In this document: positions 50,623 through 63,318 of the stretch, in pieces
Position numbering within the stretch: position 1 is the first letter of the stretch
How the letters are laid out: each line of letters starts with the position of its first letter
Source of the DNA: Triglochin maritima
Taxonomy: Eukaryota > Streptophyta > Magnoliopsida > Alismatales > Juncaginaceae
Assembly (NCBI GenBank): GCA_963682175.1
Contig: OY821782.1
Coordinates: forward strand, 26,123,741 to 26,187,740
DNA length: 64,000 nt
Direction: 5' to 3'
Translations under genes and position numbers: made by a program
The notes under the pieces: model-generated
The model's input: the letters and a program-made list of their open reading frames with translations, nothing else
Databases searched by the model: none
Told to the model about the DNA's origin: nothing

Positions 50623-52690
50623 TGTAGGATTTCATGTTTAATTATGCATGTATATTTTTCGAATTTTTATGCACAATAAGGATCAATTTACAATTTTCTA
50701 TGATTTATTTCATGCATGCATCAATTTGTTTCAATATCTAGTTTCAAAACTTTATTAAAACAAATATGGGCTCCGAAATTCATAACTAGAAGTTCTATAA
50801 AACTTCTTGAAGATTCGGAGACGTTGGGGATGCTCCTCGTTGCGCCGGATGCCTCCGAGTATTCACCAAACTCTAAACAAGATCGGAGAGAGGGAAGCTA
50901 GTCTCTCAATCTCCGATAGGGTTTAGAATCTAATTACTAACCCCTCTTTAATTCCCTTGAGAAGATGATCTCTTAAGAACTAAAACTAAACTTAAGAATT
51001 AAGGGATTTTCGTGGAGAATTATGGAGAGAGAATTTTTGCACAAGAAATAATGAATTAGATTTTTGGGTAATGAAATAAGCTTGTATTTATAAGCTCTCT
51101 CCAAATTACATATTCATGTGCAACCCCTTGCCCATGATCTCATGCAAAATTTCATCTAACCATCCATTATTTAATAATAAATAATATTAGCCACGAATTA
51201 AATCAATTATGGACCAATTCCATGCATGATCTAATTAATTCTTAAATTAATTCTGCATAAAACCGTCTGGACCGGTCGACTGTTTGGAGGTTCGGTCGAC
51301 CGCTCGAACCAAGTTTTGGTCGACCGTTCTCTAACTCGGTCGACCGTTCGTTACAGGAACTATTCCATCGCTATGTTCGGTCGACCGACCGATCACATTC
51401 GGTCGACCGTTCGAACAGATGAAAATTCCCTGTTATCGGTCGAGACACGTACGGTCGACCGTGCCCTATCGGTCGACCGTGCCCTATCGGTCGACCGTTT
51501 ACTGCTAACCGGTCGACCGTTTGAGCACTGTTCTGCAGACTTGTCAAATTTCGGTTTAACCCCTACAAAATTTGACATTTCGGGATTAGTACTAACTTCA
51601 CAACTTATGTAACATATTATCCTATGTAATGATCAATCATTACACCCCATAATATTTACATCACATATGAATTTAATTTAGATTCTAATTACGTTATTAA
51701 TCACAACATAATTTTGATTTTGCTTGTTCACCCCATGTGTCATATTTTCTACATGAAACCCGACACATCCTATGAACTCAAAATCCCCATTTCTTGTTTC
51801 CCAGTTTTGTGGTGTGACCTATGGGAGGATCTAAAATAAGTTGGCAGTGATATTAAGAGCTTAATATCACAAGCTATAAGCGGTATCTAACTACACATTA
51901 TAGCTCCCAATTAGTTAGATGTCTTAATTCCACTCGAACCAAAACCCGATCCATTTAGTGATAGTGTGTATCACTTGTGTACGTCCCTTGCCTCATGATA
52001 TTAAGAATACACACAAAGTAGTATTGTGTCATCTTTGTATTAGTATTCATTTCTTGATCTCTTTAAGCTAGCTATAAATATGTGACTTAACTCAAATCAC
52101 ATTGTGCACATTATAACTTTGCTTTATCAAGGGGCTCACTAATATCATTACTCAATTAAGAGGGGCAATGATAATCTTTTGACTAGCTATCTTCTCCAAC
52201 AAAAGTTGTACTTAACCAACTAATGCCTTTACACTACACTCATCGATAGCTCAAGACACTAGTCTAATTAAGAACTCCTTAAGCGATCGGATACAAGTCT
52301 CATATCAAAGGACCAAGGACACAGTAAAATATTAATGACACAGAAACACATTTCTATAATATTTTACTTATTAGGTCTATTCAGTATACAAAAGTAATAT
52401 TTTCCTCTTTTGCATACCCGTGTTGTCACTCACTTGTAGAGCTACAATGATCTATGACCAACACGACAATCTTAACCCGGTAATTAATGTCCCATGTTAA
52501 TTACCATGATTGCGAATATCTTTTGTTTTATGTAAACCAATATCTTTTAGAGCTCTACGGTTAAGGACCAAGAGCCTCTTCCTTAACACTTCTAAAAGAC
52601 GAATAACATAAACAAGGAACAAAATGATTTCTCATTCAATTCATAATAATTGACATTTAAAAGTAAAACTTTTAGAACACATTCCCTTCA
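50623..52690 (-). repeat. 3' LTR of the inner Copia element
   Basis: On the minus strand it runs from TGAAGGGAATGTG to GAAATCCTACA. The polypurine tract AAGTGGGAGAT precedes it. The palindrome array is at 51273-51519. The 51316-51612 open frame comes from the array and is not a gene. Confidence 0.9.
51273..51519. repeat. CGGTCGACCG palindrome array 4
   Basis: About ten nearly perfect CGGTCGACCG copies. Two consecutive 18-bp units of CGGTCGACCG plus TGCCCTAT lie at 51452-51487. Spacing elsewhere is about 20-40 bp. Confidence 0.9.
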
Positions 52691-52774
52691 ATCTCCCACT
52701 TGTTATTAAAGTTTTCTTTCTCATACATACTCAATGCATAAAACAATAATAACTAGGGTAAACCCCATTACATA

Positions 52775-55700
52775 TCAATCATCAAGCCAATCTACATGGT
52801 TCCTCAATCCCGTGGACTCGAAATGCATTTCGCCCTTGGCTTGGGATAAGGGTTTTGTGAATGGATCAGCTGTGTTGCTGTTGGTGTCCACCCATAATAG
52901 ATTTATTTTGCCTTTGTCGATGAGGTCACGTGTCACGAAGTACTTATGATCCATGTACTTCACTTTGTGGTGTGATTTGGGATCCTTGATTTGCGAGACA
53001 GATGCACTATTGTCGCAAAATAGCTCTATTGGTCCCTCGCTCGAGGGAACTACTCCAAGCTCTTCAAGGAACTTCTTAATCCACACTCCTTCCTTGCTCG
53101 CTTCAGCGACAGCCATTACTTCGGAAGCAGTGGTTGAGTCGGTCGTAGTGCTTTGCTTCCAACTACGCCAACTCACAGCTCCACCATTCAGAAGGAAGAC
53201 ATATCCTGATTGCGACCTTCTATCGTCTGGATCACTCATGAAACTCGCATCCGAGTAACCTTCAGCTATCAATTCCCTTTGTCCTCCATAAACAAGAATC
53301 TTATCCTTAGTCCGGTTAAGGTACTTCAGGATATTCTTGACCGCAGTCCAATGCTCAGGACCTGCGTTGGATTGGTGACGACTTGTCATGCTTAGAGCAT
53401 ACGAGACATCGGGTCTTGTGCAAGTCATCGCGTACATGATCGACCCAATTGCCGAAGCATAAGGGACATCCTTCATGTACTCTAAGTCCTTACGCGATTC
53501 CGCACGTTGAGACTTCTTGAGTTGCACACCCATACTCATTGGCACACTGCCCTTTTTGGAGTTGTTCATCTTGAACCTTTCCAAGACCTTGTCAATGTAT
53601 GTACGTTGACTGAGGCCAATGAGTCTGCGAGATCTATCTCGATATATCTTGATTCCCAAGATGTATTGAGCCTCACCCATGTCTTTCATCGAAAATGCAG
53701 ATTTCAATGAACTTCTCGTTTGCTCAAGCAAAGGAATATGATTGCCCATAAGCAATATGTCATCAACATATAAGATTAGGAATACTACATGGCTCCCACT
53801 AACCTTCTTATTTATACAAGGTTCTTCCTTACTTTGAATGAAGTGAAGCTTCTTCACTTCCTCGTCAAAGCGTTTGTTCCAACTCCTTGATGCTTGCTTC
53901 AATCCATAGATGGATCTTTGAAGCTTGCATACCTTCTCGCTATTCTTTGGATCTTCAAAACCTTGAGGTTGTACCATGTACACATCCTCCTCCAAGTTCC
54001 CATTCAGGAACGCCGTTTTGACATCCATTTGCCATATTTCATAATCGTGAAATGCGGCAATAGCGAGCATGATCCGAATAGACTTGAACATGGCAACCAG
54101 TGAAAAAGTTTCATCATAGTCAATTCCTTGAACTTGAGTGAAACCCTTCGCTACAAGCCTCGCTTTGTAGGTCGTCAAGTTCCCATCCATGTCCATCTTC
54201 CTCTTAAAAACCCATTTATTATGAATGGCCTTTTTCCCTTGAGGAAGGTCAACCAAGTCCCATACTTGATTATCATACATGGATTCTATTTCGGATTCCA
54301 TGGCCTTAAGCCATAGTTTGGAGTCTTCCCTATCCATTGCTTCTTGGAAGGACAAGGGATCATTGGTATCTAGTACCATGATTTCATGAAGTCCCAGATA
54401 CAAATCGGGTTTCTTCCTTTCCCTTGTTGACCTTCTAAGTTCTTTTGGTTCTTCTCGTGTCTCTCGAACTTCTTCCACAATTTCTTGAGGAGTGGGTTCA
54501 CGTTCAACTCTTGAACGTACACTTGGTGGGGATGATTGAGATTCTCTCACAATTTCTTGTGATGGTCTCTCGCTCACGCTCCCACTAACCAAAGGAATCT
54601 CGGTTGGGCCTTCATGATCTTGAATGTCATCATTCATGTCATGATCTTGTAGAGTATCTTCAGTTTCCTCAAGCACAACCCTACTCCCACTACTTTTTAC
54701 TCTTTCTAGAAATTCTTTTTCCAGAAATGTGGCATCCCTCTCTACAATCACTCGATTGGAGGTGATATGCCAAAAGTAGTATCCTCTTGTCTCACGAGGA
54801 TAACCAATAAAGAAGCACTTATCCGCTTTTGGTTGAAGTTTGGTCGACATCAATCTCTTGACGTAAGCCTCACAACCCCAAATCTTGACAAAATTGAGCT
54901 TAGGTGTTTTACCACTCCATAGCTCATAAGGAGTTTTCTCCACGGATTTGGATGGAACATTATTTAGTGTGTAAGCCGCAGTTTGTAGTGCATAACTCCA
55001 AAAGTAAAGAGGTAATTCCGCATGACTCATCATTGACCGAACCATGTCGAGCAATGTCCTATTCCTCCTTTTGGATACCCCATTCCACTGAGGTGTACCG
55101 GGAGGGGTAAGTTGAGGTACAATACCAAACTCCTTTAGGTATGAGTCAAATTCGGTACTTAAGTACTCACCTCCACGATCCGTTCGTAGAGACTTGATTT
55201 TCTTGTCGAGTTGGTTCTCTACTTCATTCTTGAATTCTTTGAACTTGTCAAAAGATTCACTTTTGTTTCTCATTAGATAAACATAGCCACAACGACTATA
55301 ATCATCCGTGAACGTAATGAAGTACCTGAAACCATCTCGTGCACTAGTACTCATTGGACCACATACATCGGAATGTATCAAATCCAACAAGCCACTCGCC
55401 CTTGGGCCTTTCTTCTTGAAAGGCTTTTTGGTCATTTTTCCCATTAGACATGGTTGGCACGTCTCCAATGATTTAAAATCAAGTAGACCAAGAAGGTTAG
55501 CTTCTTGCAATTTCTTGATGCGCTTTTCATTTATGTGACCAAGACGATAGTGTCACAAGAGAGTATCATTCTCGTGAGTGGTCTTAAGTCTTTTGTTATT
55601 GATATTAAAGATTTGTTTATTATTCAATTCAAGCAAATAGAGACCATTCCTTATGAATGCATTTGCATAGAAAACACCATTCTTCGATATAGACAAACAA

Positions 55701-56887
55701 GAATTTGAAACATTTATATTGAAATTATCCATATCTAAACATGATACAGAAATAATGTTCTTGCTAATCGAAGGCACATAATAAACATTCTTTAGACATA
55801 AATTTAAACCACTACATAATTGAAGCACCACAGAACCTTGTGCAACCGCAGACACGTTCGCACCATTTCCGACCTTCAATTCTACCTTGCTCCTTACGAG
55901 TTCCTTCCTATCCATGAGTAGCTGCACATTAGAAACTATGTGAGCACTAGATCCGGTATCTATTACCCAATCCTGGACAGAGGTGGCTAAATTTATTTCA
56001 ATAACAAATATACCTTTGGCCTTTTTGGGGCGCCGACGTTCAATCACACCGTTGTCAAGGTCTTCCTTGTACTTGGGGCAATTTGGCCGGATGTGTCCTT
56101 TTTCACCGCAGTGAAAGCACTCCGTATTGGGAGTTGGAGATTTCTGAGATTTCCCCCTCGAGGCACTCTTATGAGCACCTCCTACTCCCTTGCTCTTGAT
56201 TGAACCACTTTTGGTAGATTTGCCCTTTCCTTTACCAATCTTTTGGCTCCTTCCATAGATGGCAAGGACTTGCTTGTCCCTACCTTTGCCCATGTCAACT
56301 TCAGCAGTTTTGAGAGCGTTGTGAAGCTCCTCAAGACTCACCCCTTTTTCACGCACGTGGTAGTGCATCACAAAGTCCTTGAAGGACGGGGCTAGAGAGC
56401 CAAGAATCATATCTTCAGCAATGTCCTCGGGCATTGGTGAAGAGAGCTTTGCCAACTTCTCAAGGTATCCTTGCATCGTGAGAAAATGCACAGATACCGA
56501 TGTTCCCTCCGCCATATGGCACCTTGTGAGTGCGATGGTGGTCTTATAGCGCTCCTTTCGGGCACTATCCATGAACATCTTTGATAGAGCCTCCATGGTC
56601 TTCTTGGGTTTTGAATCCAAGTATTTCGCTTGAAGCGAGTCACCCATGGATGCTAGCATAAGACCATGAACTTGGTTCTCTTGGTCTTCCCACTTGGCTT
56701 TAGCATCTTTCTCTTCATCGGTTAATCTCTCATTCCACTTTGGGATTGGACCTTCCAAAATGTGAGATAGTTTCTCAAACTTTAACACGATGTTGAGTTT
56801 GAGTTGCCAACTAATGAAGTTTGAGCCATCATTTGCTAAAGGGTGTTTTTCTATCATGGATCGTACGATAGGTTGGATGTTCGACAT
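52775..56887 (-). CDS. gag-pol: Copia gag-pol polyprotein, single in-frame stop
   Basis: One frame of 1371 codons starting MSNIQPIVRS at 56887. The only interruption is TGA at 55553-55555; the outer copy has Trp at that position (LLWYYRLGH). Domains: UBN2-type capsid (about 20-210); CCHC knuckle CFHCGEKGHIRPNC (about 258-271); protease DTGSSAH (about 310); integrase zinc-binding region (RLGHINEKRIKKL, CLMGK) and DDE core (IHSDVCGPM, DDYSRCGYVYLM, TDRGGEYLSTEF); reverse transcriptase (NKWVFKRKMDMDGNLTTYKA, MDVKTAFLNGNLEEDVYM, LYVDDILLMGN); RNase H (YSDASFMSDPDDRRSQSG, CDNSASVSQI). It ends HVDWLDD at 52775. The catalytic motifs of integrase and reverse transcriptase are kept, so inactivation is recent. 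Confidence 0.95.
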
Positions 56888-58383
56888 TTTTCAACAAAAT
56901 AAATCATACAGGATTTTAATGCCAATTTTATGTTTTAATACACATGCATACACATATCGAATATATAAATGTAAATGTTGCAAATTAAAATCTTTGCCCA
57001 TAAATGCAACAATCCAAGATCCTATCAATTGTAATGTAGACTAGCTAAGGGCTATCGAATACATTACAATATCAAGGTAAGAAAACATTTTCTAATCACA
57101 ACCTTTTTGAATTTTAGCAATATTAGCATCTTCAAACTCTTGTGACTCTTGTCGTTTTAATTATGAGGGAATACGACCTATCCTCGTAAGAAAAACTTTT
57201 TCCCAAAACCGAGCGAGGGCTCAAGGTAATGTTAAGAAAACTTATTTTCATTTGATACGAGATATGTTTATCCATTGTATTCACAACTAAACATACTCGT
57301 TGTTCACTAGGGTGAATCACACCTCATACATTTAATTGTGGCACAACAACAGACAACCATTATATCTCCCACTATTCCCAAAGATGGAGGGAGCTATCTC
57401 CCGCTAAGGGCGAGCAAAGTATCCCTCGATCAATGGCTGCTAGTGGATGAAATAAGAAGGAAATTATTCTTAATTTTTGTTGGACAATTTCATATATTTA
57501 CATGTGATTTGGAATTTTAGGTTATCATGCATATTAATATTCATACACATCCTAACATTCACCACATTCATCACATGCATAGCAGAAATTTAAAAAACAG
57601 AAATTAAACATTCACACAATCCATATCGTGTGAGTTTATATGTTCCCTTCGATCCTTGATCCTCGATCCCTGATCCTCGATCGATGCGCTACAGCGGCGA
57701 CTTCCTCTTGCACCGGAGATGTAGATTTTACAGAAAATAAACATGCTCCTCACATTCGATAAAAACCGACTAGTGCAAGTCCTATCTAAAAACCTCTCAT
57801 ATGCATATGCAATTTATCTAAAAGATGGAAATAGAGAATTTGGCTTTTACATACATAATCCCCTGTATTATAACAATTATAAACATTCATAGCTGCTGAT
57901 TTGGAACATAGAAACTCACAATTCCTGCAAAACAACTCGAGCATCCATGCACGCAATATCGCTATAAACTATCCAACCTAGTTTATCAAGCATCTAGAAT
58001 CCCAAACAATTCTTTGAAAAACATTTTGAAATCCATTAAAAACATTTTTCATGCATCCATAATTCAAAAATTAATTATGAACCGCTGTCCATCCAATTTC
58101 CAATGGAAAGATGAATCGCAGTTTTTCGGTTTTGTTGATTCTCTTACAAAATAATCGTTTATACTTAAAAAGAAATTATTGCAAGTTAGACTTATGTCTA
58201 AATCATAATTCTAATAATTACATGACATGTTTTAAACATTCAAAACATTTAAAACAAATTATTATAAAGAATTATTTCAACAAACATTTAAAGACCGAAA
58301 AACCGGTAAAACAAATTGTTTAAATCCTAGATGGTACACTAAATTTGTTTACAACCATAAATCATGAGAAAATTGAACCCTAA

Positions 58384-58395
58384 GCTCTGATACCA
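58384..58395 (-). promoter_or_regulatory. Primer-binding site of the inner Copia element
   Basis: The minus strand reads TGGTATCAGAGC, one base after the LTR end TCCTACA. Confidence 0.88.
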
Positions 58396-58396
58396 C

Positions 58397-60446
58397 TGTA
58401 GGATTTCATGTTTAATTATGCATGTATAGTTTTCGAATTTTTATGCACAATAAGGATCAATTTACAATTTTCTATGATTTATTTCATGCATGCATCAATT
58501 TGTTTCAATATCTAGTTTCAAAACTTTATTAAAACAAATATGGGCTCCGAAATTCATAACTAGAAGTTCTATAAAACTTCTTGAAGATTCGGAGACGTTG
58601 GGGATGCTCCTCGTTGCGCCGGATGCCTCCGAGTATTCACCAAACTCTAAACAAGATCGGAGAGAGGGAAGCTAGTCTCTCAATCTCCGATAGGGTTTAG
58701 AATCTAATTACTAACCCCTCTTTAATTCCCTTGAGAAGATGATCTCTTAAGAACTAAAACTAAACTTAAGAATTAAGGGATTTTCGTGGAGAATTATGGA
58801 GAGAGAATTTTTGCACAAGAAATAATGAATTAGATTTTTGGGTAATGAAATAAGCTTGTATTTATAAGCTCTCTCCAAATTACATATTCATGTGCAACCC
58901 CTTGCCCATGATCTCATGCAAAATTTCATCTAACCATCCATTATTTAATAATAAATAATATTAGCCACGAATTAAATCAATTATGGACCAATTCCATGCA
59001 TGATCTAATTAATTCTTAAATTAATTCTGCATAAAACCGTCTGGACCGGTCGACTGTTTGGAGGTTCGGTCGACCGCTCGAACCAAGTTTTGGTCGACCG
59101 TTCTCTAACTCGGTCGACCGTTCGTTACAGGAACTATTCCATCGCTATGTTCGGTCGACCGACCGATCACATTCGGTCGACCGTTCGAACAGATGAAAAT
59201 TCCCTGTTATCGGTCGAGACACGTCCGGTCGACCGTGCCCTATCGGTCGACCGTTTACTGCTAACCGGTCGACCGTTTGAGCACTGTTCTGCAGACTTGT
59301 CAAATTTCGGTTTAACCCTTACAAAATTTGACATTTCGGGATTAGTACTAACTTCACAACTTATGTAAGATATTATCCTATGTAATGATCAATCATTACA
59401 CCCCATAATATTTACATCACATATGAATTTAATTTAGATTCTAATTACGTTATTAATCACAACATAATTTTGATTTTGCTTGTTCACCCCATGTGTCATA
59501 TTTTCTACATGAAACCCGACACATCCTATGAACTCAAAATCCCCATTTCTTGTTTCCCAGTTCTGTGGTGTGACCTATGGGAGGATCTAAACTAAGTTGG
59601 CAGTGATATTAAGAGCTTAATATCACAAGCTATAAGCGGTATCTAGCTACACATTATAGCTCCCAATTAGTTAGATGTCTTAATTCCACTCGAACCAAAA
59701 CCCGATCCATTTAGTGATAGTGTGTATCACTTCTGTCCGTCCCTTGCCTCATGATATTAAGAATACACACAAAGTAGTATTGTGTCATCTTTGTATTAGT
59801 ATTCATTTCTTGATCTCTTTAAGCTAGTTATAAATATGTGACTTAACTCAAATCACATTGTGCACATTATAACTTTGCTTTATCAATGGGCCCACTAATA
59901 TCATTACTCAATTAAGAGGGGCAATGATAATCTTTTGACTAGCTATATTCTCCAACAAAAGTTGTACTTAACCAACTAATGCCTTTACACTACACTCATC
60001 GATAGCTCAAGACACTAGTCTAATTAAGAACTCCTTAAGCGATCGGATACAAGTCTCATATCAAAGGACCAAGGACACAGTAAAATATTAATGACACAGA
60101 AACACATTTCTATAATATTTTACTTATTAGGTCTATTCAGTATACAAAAGTAATATTTTCCTCTTTTGCATACCCGTGTTGTCACTCACTTGTAGAGCTA
60201 CAATGATCTATGACCAACACGACAATCTTAACCCGGTAATTAATGTCCCATGTTAATTACCATGATTGCGAATATCTTTTGTTTTATGTAAACCAATATC
60301 TTTTAGAGCTCTACGGTTAAGGACCAAGAGCCTCTTCCTTAACACTTCTAAAAGACGAATAACATAAACAAGGAACAAAATGATTTCTCATTCAATTCAT
60401 AATAATTGACATTTAAAAGTAAAACTTTTAGAACACATTCCCTTCA
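58397..60446 (-). repeat. 5' LTR of the inner Copia element
   Basis: Pairs with 50623-52690. It is shorter by exactly one 18-bp palindrome unit. Confidence 0.9.
59047..59275. repeat. CGGTCGACCG palindrome array 5
   Basis: The same array as 51273-51519 with one unit fewer: the CGGTCGACCG plus TGCCCTAT unit occurs once (from 59226) instead of twice. Confidence 0.9.
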
Positions 60447-63318
60447 TTGTAACGCTTAGAGCATACGAGACATCGGGTCTTGTGCAATTCATTGCGTACA
60501 TGATCGATCATATTGCCGAAGCATAAGGAATATGTTTCATGTACTCTAAGTCTTTACGTGATTCAGCACGTTGAGACTTCTTGAGTTGCACACCCATACT
60601 CATTGGCACATTGCCCTTTTTGGAGTTGATCATCCTGAACCTTTCCAAGACCTTGTCAATGTATGTACCTTGACTTAGGTCAATGAGTCTACAGGATCTA
60701 TCTCTATATATCTTGATTCCCAAGATGTATTGAGCCTCACCCATATCTTTCATCGAAAATGTAGATTTCAATGAACTTCTCGTTTGCTCAAGCAAATGTA
60801 TATGATTTCCCATGAGGAGTATGTTATCGACATATAAGATCAAGAACACTATGTGGCTCCCACTAACCTTCTTGTATATACAAGGCTCTTCCTTACTTTG
60901 GACGAAGTGAATCTTTTTGACTTCTTCGTCAAAGCGCTTGTTCCAACTCCTTGATGCTTGCTTCAATCCATAGATGGATCTGTGAAGCTTGCATACTTTC
61001 TCATTATTCTTTGGATCTTTAAAACCTTTAGGCTGTACCATGTACACATCCTCTTCCAAATTCCCATTAAGGAACGCCATTTTGACATCCATTTGCCATA
61101 TCTCATAATCATGAAATGCAACAATAACGAGCATAATCCGAATAGACTTGAACATGGCAACCGGTGAAAAAGTTTAATCATAGTCAATTCCTTGAACTTG
61201 AATGAAACCTTTTGCTACAAGCCTTGCTTTGTAGGTTGTCAAGTTCCCATCCATGTCCATCTTCCTCTTGAAAACCCATTTATTTTGAATGACCTTTTTC
61301 CCTTGAGGAAGGGCAACCAAGTTCCACACTTGATTATCATACATGGATTCTATTTCGGATTCCATGGCCTTAAACCATAGTTTGGAGTCTTTTCTTTCCA
61401 TTGCTTCTTGAAAGGTCGAGGGATCATCAGTATCTAGTACCATGGTCTCATGAAGTCCCAAATACATGTCGGGTTTCTTCCTTTCCCTCGTTGACCTTCT
61501 AAGTTCTTTTGGTTCAACGTGTACTTCTCGAACTTCTTCCACAATTTCTTGTGGAATTGGTTCGTGTTCGATTCTCGAACGTACACTTGGTGGGGAAGAT
61601 TGAGTTTCTCTCACAATTTCTTGTGAGGGTCTCTCACTCACGCTCCCACTAACCAAAGGAACCTCGGTTGGGCCTTCATGATCTTGAATGCCACCACTTA
61701 TATCATGATCTTGTAGAATATCTTGAGTCTCCTCAAGCACAACTCTACTCCCACTACTTTTTATTCTTTCCAGAAATTACTTTTCTAGAAATACGACATC
61801 CCTCTCTACAATCACTCGATTGGAGGTTATATGCCAAAAGTAGTATCCTCTTGTCTCACGAGGATAACCTATAAAGAAGCACTTATCCGCTTTTGGTTGA
61901 AGTTTGGTCGACATCAATCTCTTGACGTAGGCCTCACAACCCCAAATCTTGAGAAAATTGAGCTTAGGTGTTTTACCACTCCATAGCTCATAAGGCGTTT
62001 TCTCTACGGATTTGGATGAAACATTATTTAGTGTGTAAGCCGCAACTTCTAGTGCATAACTCCAAAAGTAAAGCGGCAATTCAGCTTGACTCATCATTGA
62101 TCAAACCATGTCGAGTAATGTCCTATTCCTCCTTTCGGATACCCCATTCCACTGAGGTGTACCGGGAGGGGTGAGCTGTGGTACAATACCACACTCCTTT
62201 AGGAATGAGTCAAATTCGGTACTTAAGTACTCACCTCCACTATCTGTTCGTAGAGACTTGATTTTCTTGTTGAGTTGGTTCTCTACTTCATTCTTGAATT
62301 CCTTGAACTTGTCAAAGGATTCACTTTTGTTTCTCATTAGATAAATATAGCCATAACGAATATAGTCATGCGTGAATGTAATGAAGTACCTAAAACCGTC
62401 TCTTGCACTAGTACTCATCGGACCACATACATCGGAATGTATCAAATCCAACAAGTCATTCGCTCTCGGTCCTTTCTTCTTGAAGGCCTCTTGGTCATTT
62501 TGCCCATTAGGCAAGGTTCACATGTCTCCAATGATTTAAAATCAAGTTGACCAAGAAGGTTAGCTTCTTGCAATTTTTTGATGCGTTTTTCATTTATGTG
62601 ACCAAGACGATAGTACCACAAGAGTGTATCATTCACGTAAGTAGTTTTAAGCCTTTTGTTATTGATGTTTAAGATTTGTTTATTATTCAATTCAAGCAAA
62701 TAGAGATCATTCCTCACGAATGCATTTGCATAGAAAATACCATTCTTCGATATAGACAAGCAAGAAATTGAAATATTTATATTAAATTTATCCATATCCA
62801 AACATGATACAGAAATAATATTCTTGCTAATCGAAGGCACATAATAAACATTCTTTAAACATAAATTTAAACCACTAGATAATCGAAGCTCCACAGAACC
62901 TTGTGCAATCGCAGCAACGCTCGCACCATTTCCGACCTTCAAAATCATCTCGTTATTCACGAGTTCCTTCCTATCCTTTAGTAGCTGCACATTAGAAATT
63001 ATGTGAGCACAAGATCCGGTATCAATTACCCAATCATGGACAGTGGTGGCTAAATTTATCTCAATAACAAATATACCTTTGGCCTTTTGGGTGCTTACGT
63101 TCAATCACTCCATTGTCAAGGTCTTCCTTGTACTTGGGGCAATTTGGCCGGATGTGTCACTTTTCACCGCAGTGAAAGCACTCCGTGTTGGGAGTCGGAG
63201 ATTTCGAAGAATTCCCCCTTGAGGCACTCGCACGAGCACCTCCTACTCCCTTGCTCTTGATTGACGTATTTTTAGTGAATTTGCCTTTACCTTTGGTGAT
63301 CTTGTTGCTCTTTCCATG
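60447..63318 (-). pseudogene. pol: Outer Copia element: gag end, protease, integrase, reverse transcriptase
   Basis: Broken continuation of the polyprotein cut at 50622. Reverse transcriptase at about 61740-60447 (MDVKMAFLNGNLEEDVYM, LYVDNILLMGN with Asp changed to Asn in the YVDD motif); integrase at 62514-61777 (IHSDVCGPMSTSARDGF, GGEYLSTEFDSFLKE); protease and zinc-binding region at 63104-62442 (DTGSCAHIISN); and the end of gag near 63318-63157 (CFHCGEK). Stops or frame changes occur near 60470, 61170, 61780, 62100, 62480 and 63110. Capsid, leader and primer-binding site are deleted at 63318/63319. Confidence 0.85.

Larger units (their letters stand above)
50623..60446 (-). mobile_element. 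Near-complete Copia element (inner copy)
   Basis: 9824 bp. LTRs 50623-52690 (3', 2068 bp) and 58397-60446 (5', 2050 bp), differing by roughly 14 substitutions and one 18-bp repeat unit. The target is the outer element: TTGTC (50618-50622) and TTGTA (60447-60451) mark the duplication, the right copy mutated. The order PBS, long leader (56888-58383, no gene seen), gag-pol, PPT is complete. The polyprotein is open except for one stop. LTR length and the integrase/RT sequence suggest the Tork/Angela side of Copia; I cannot fix the lineage by eye. Confidence 0.92.

Noticed and set aside
51316..51612. Open frame with Val-Asp-Arg repeats, also at 59090-59368 and 13286-13468
   Set aside because: Produced by reading the CGGTCGACCG array in frame; present on both strands.
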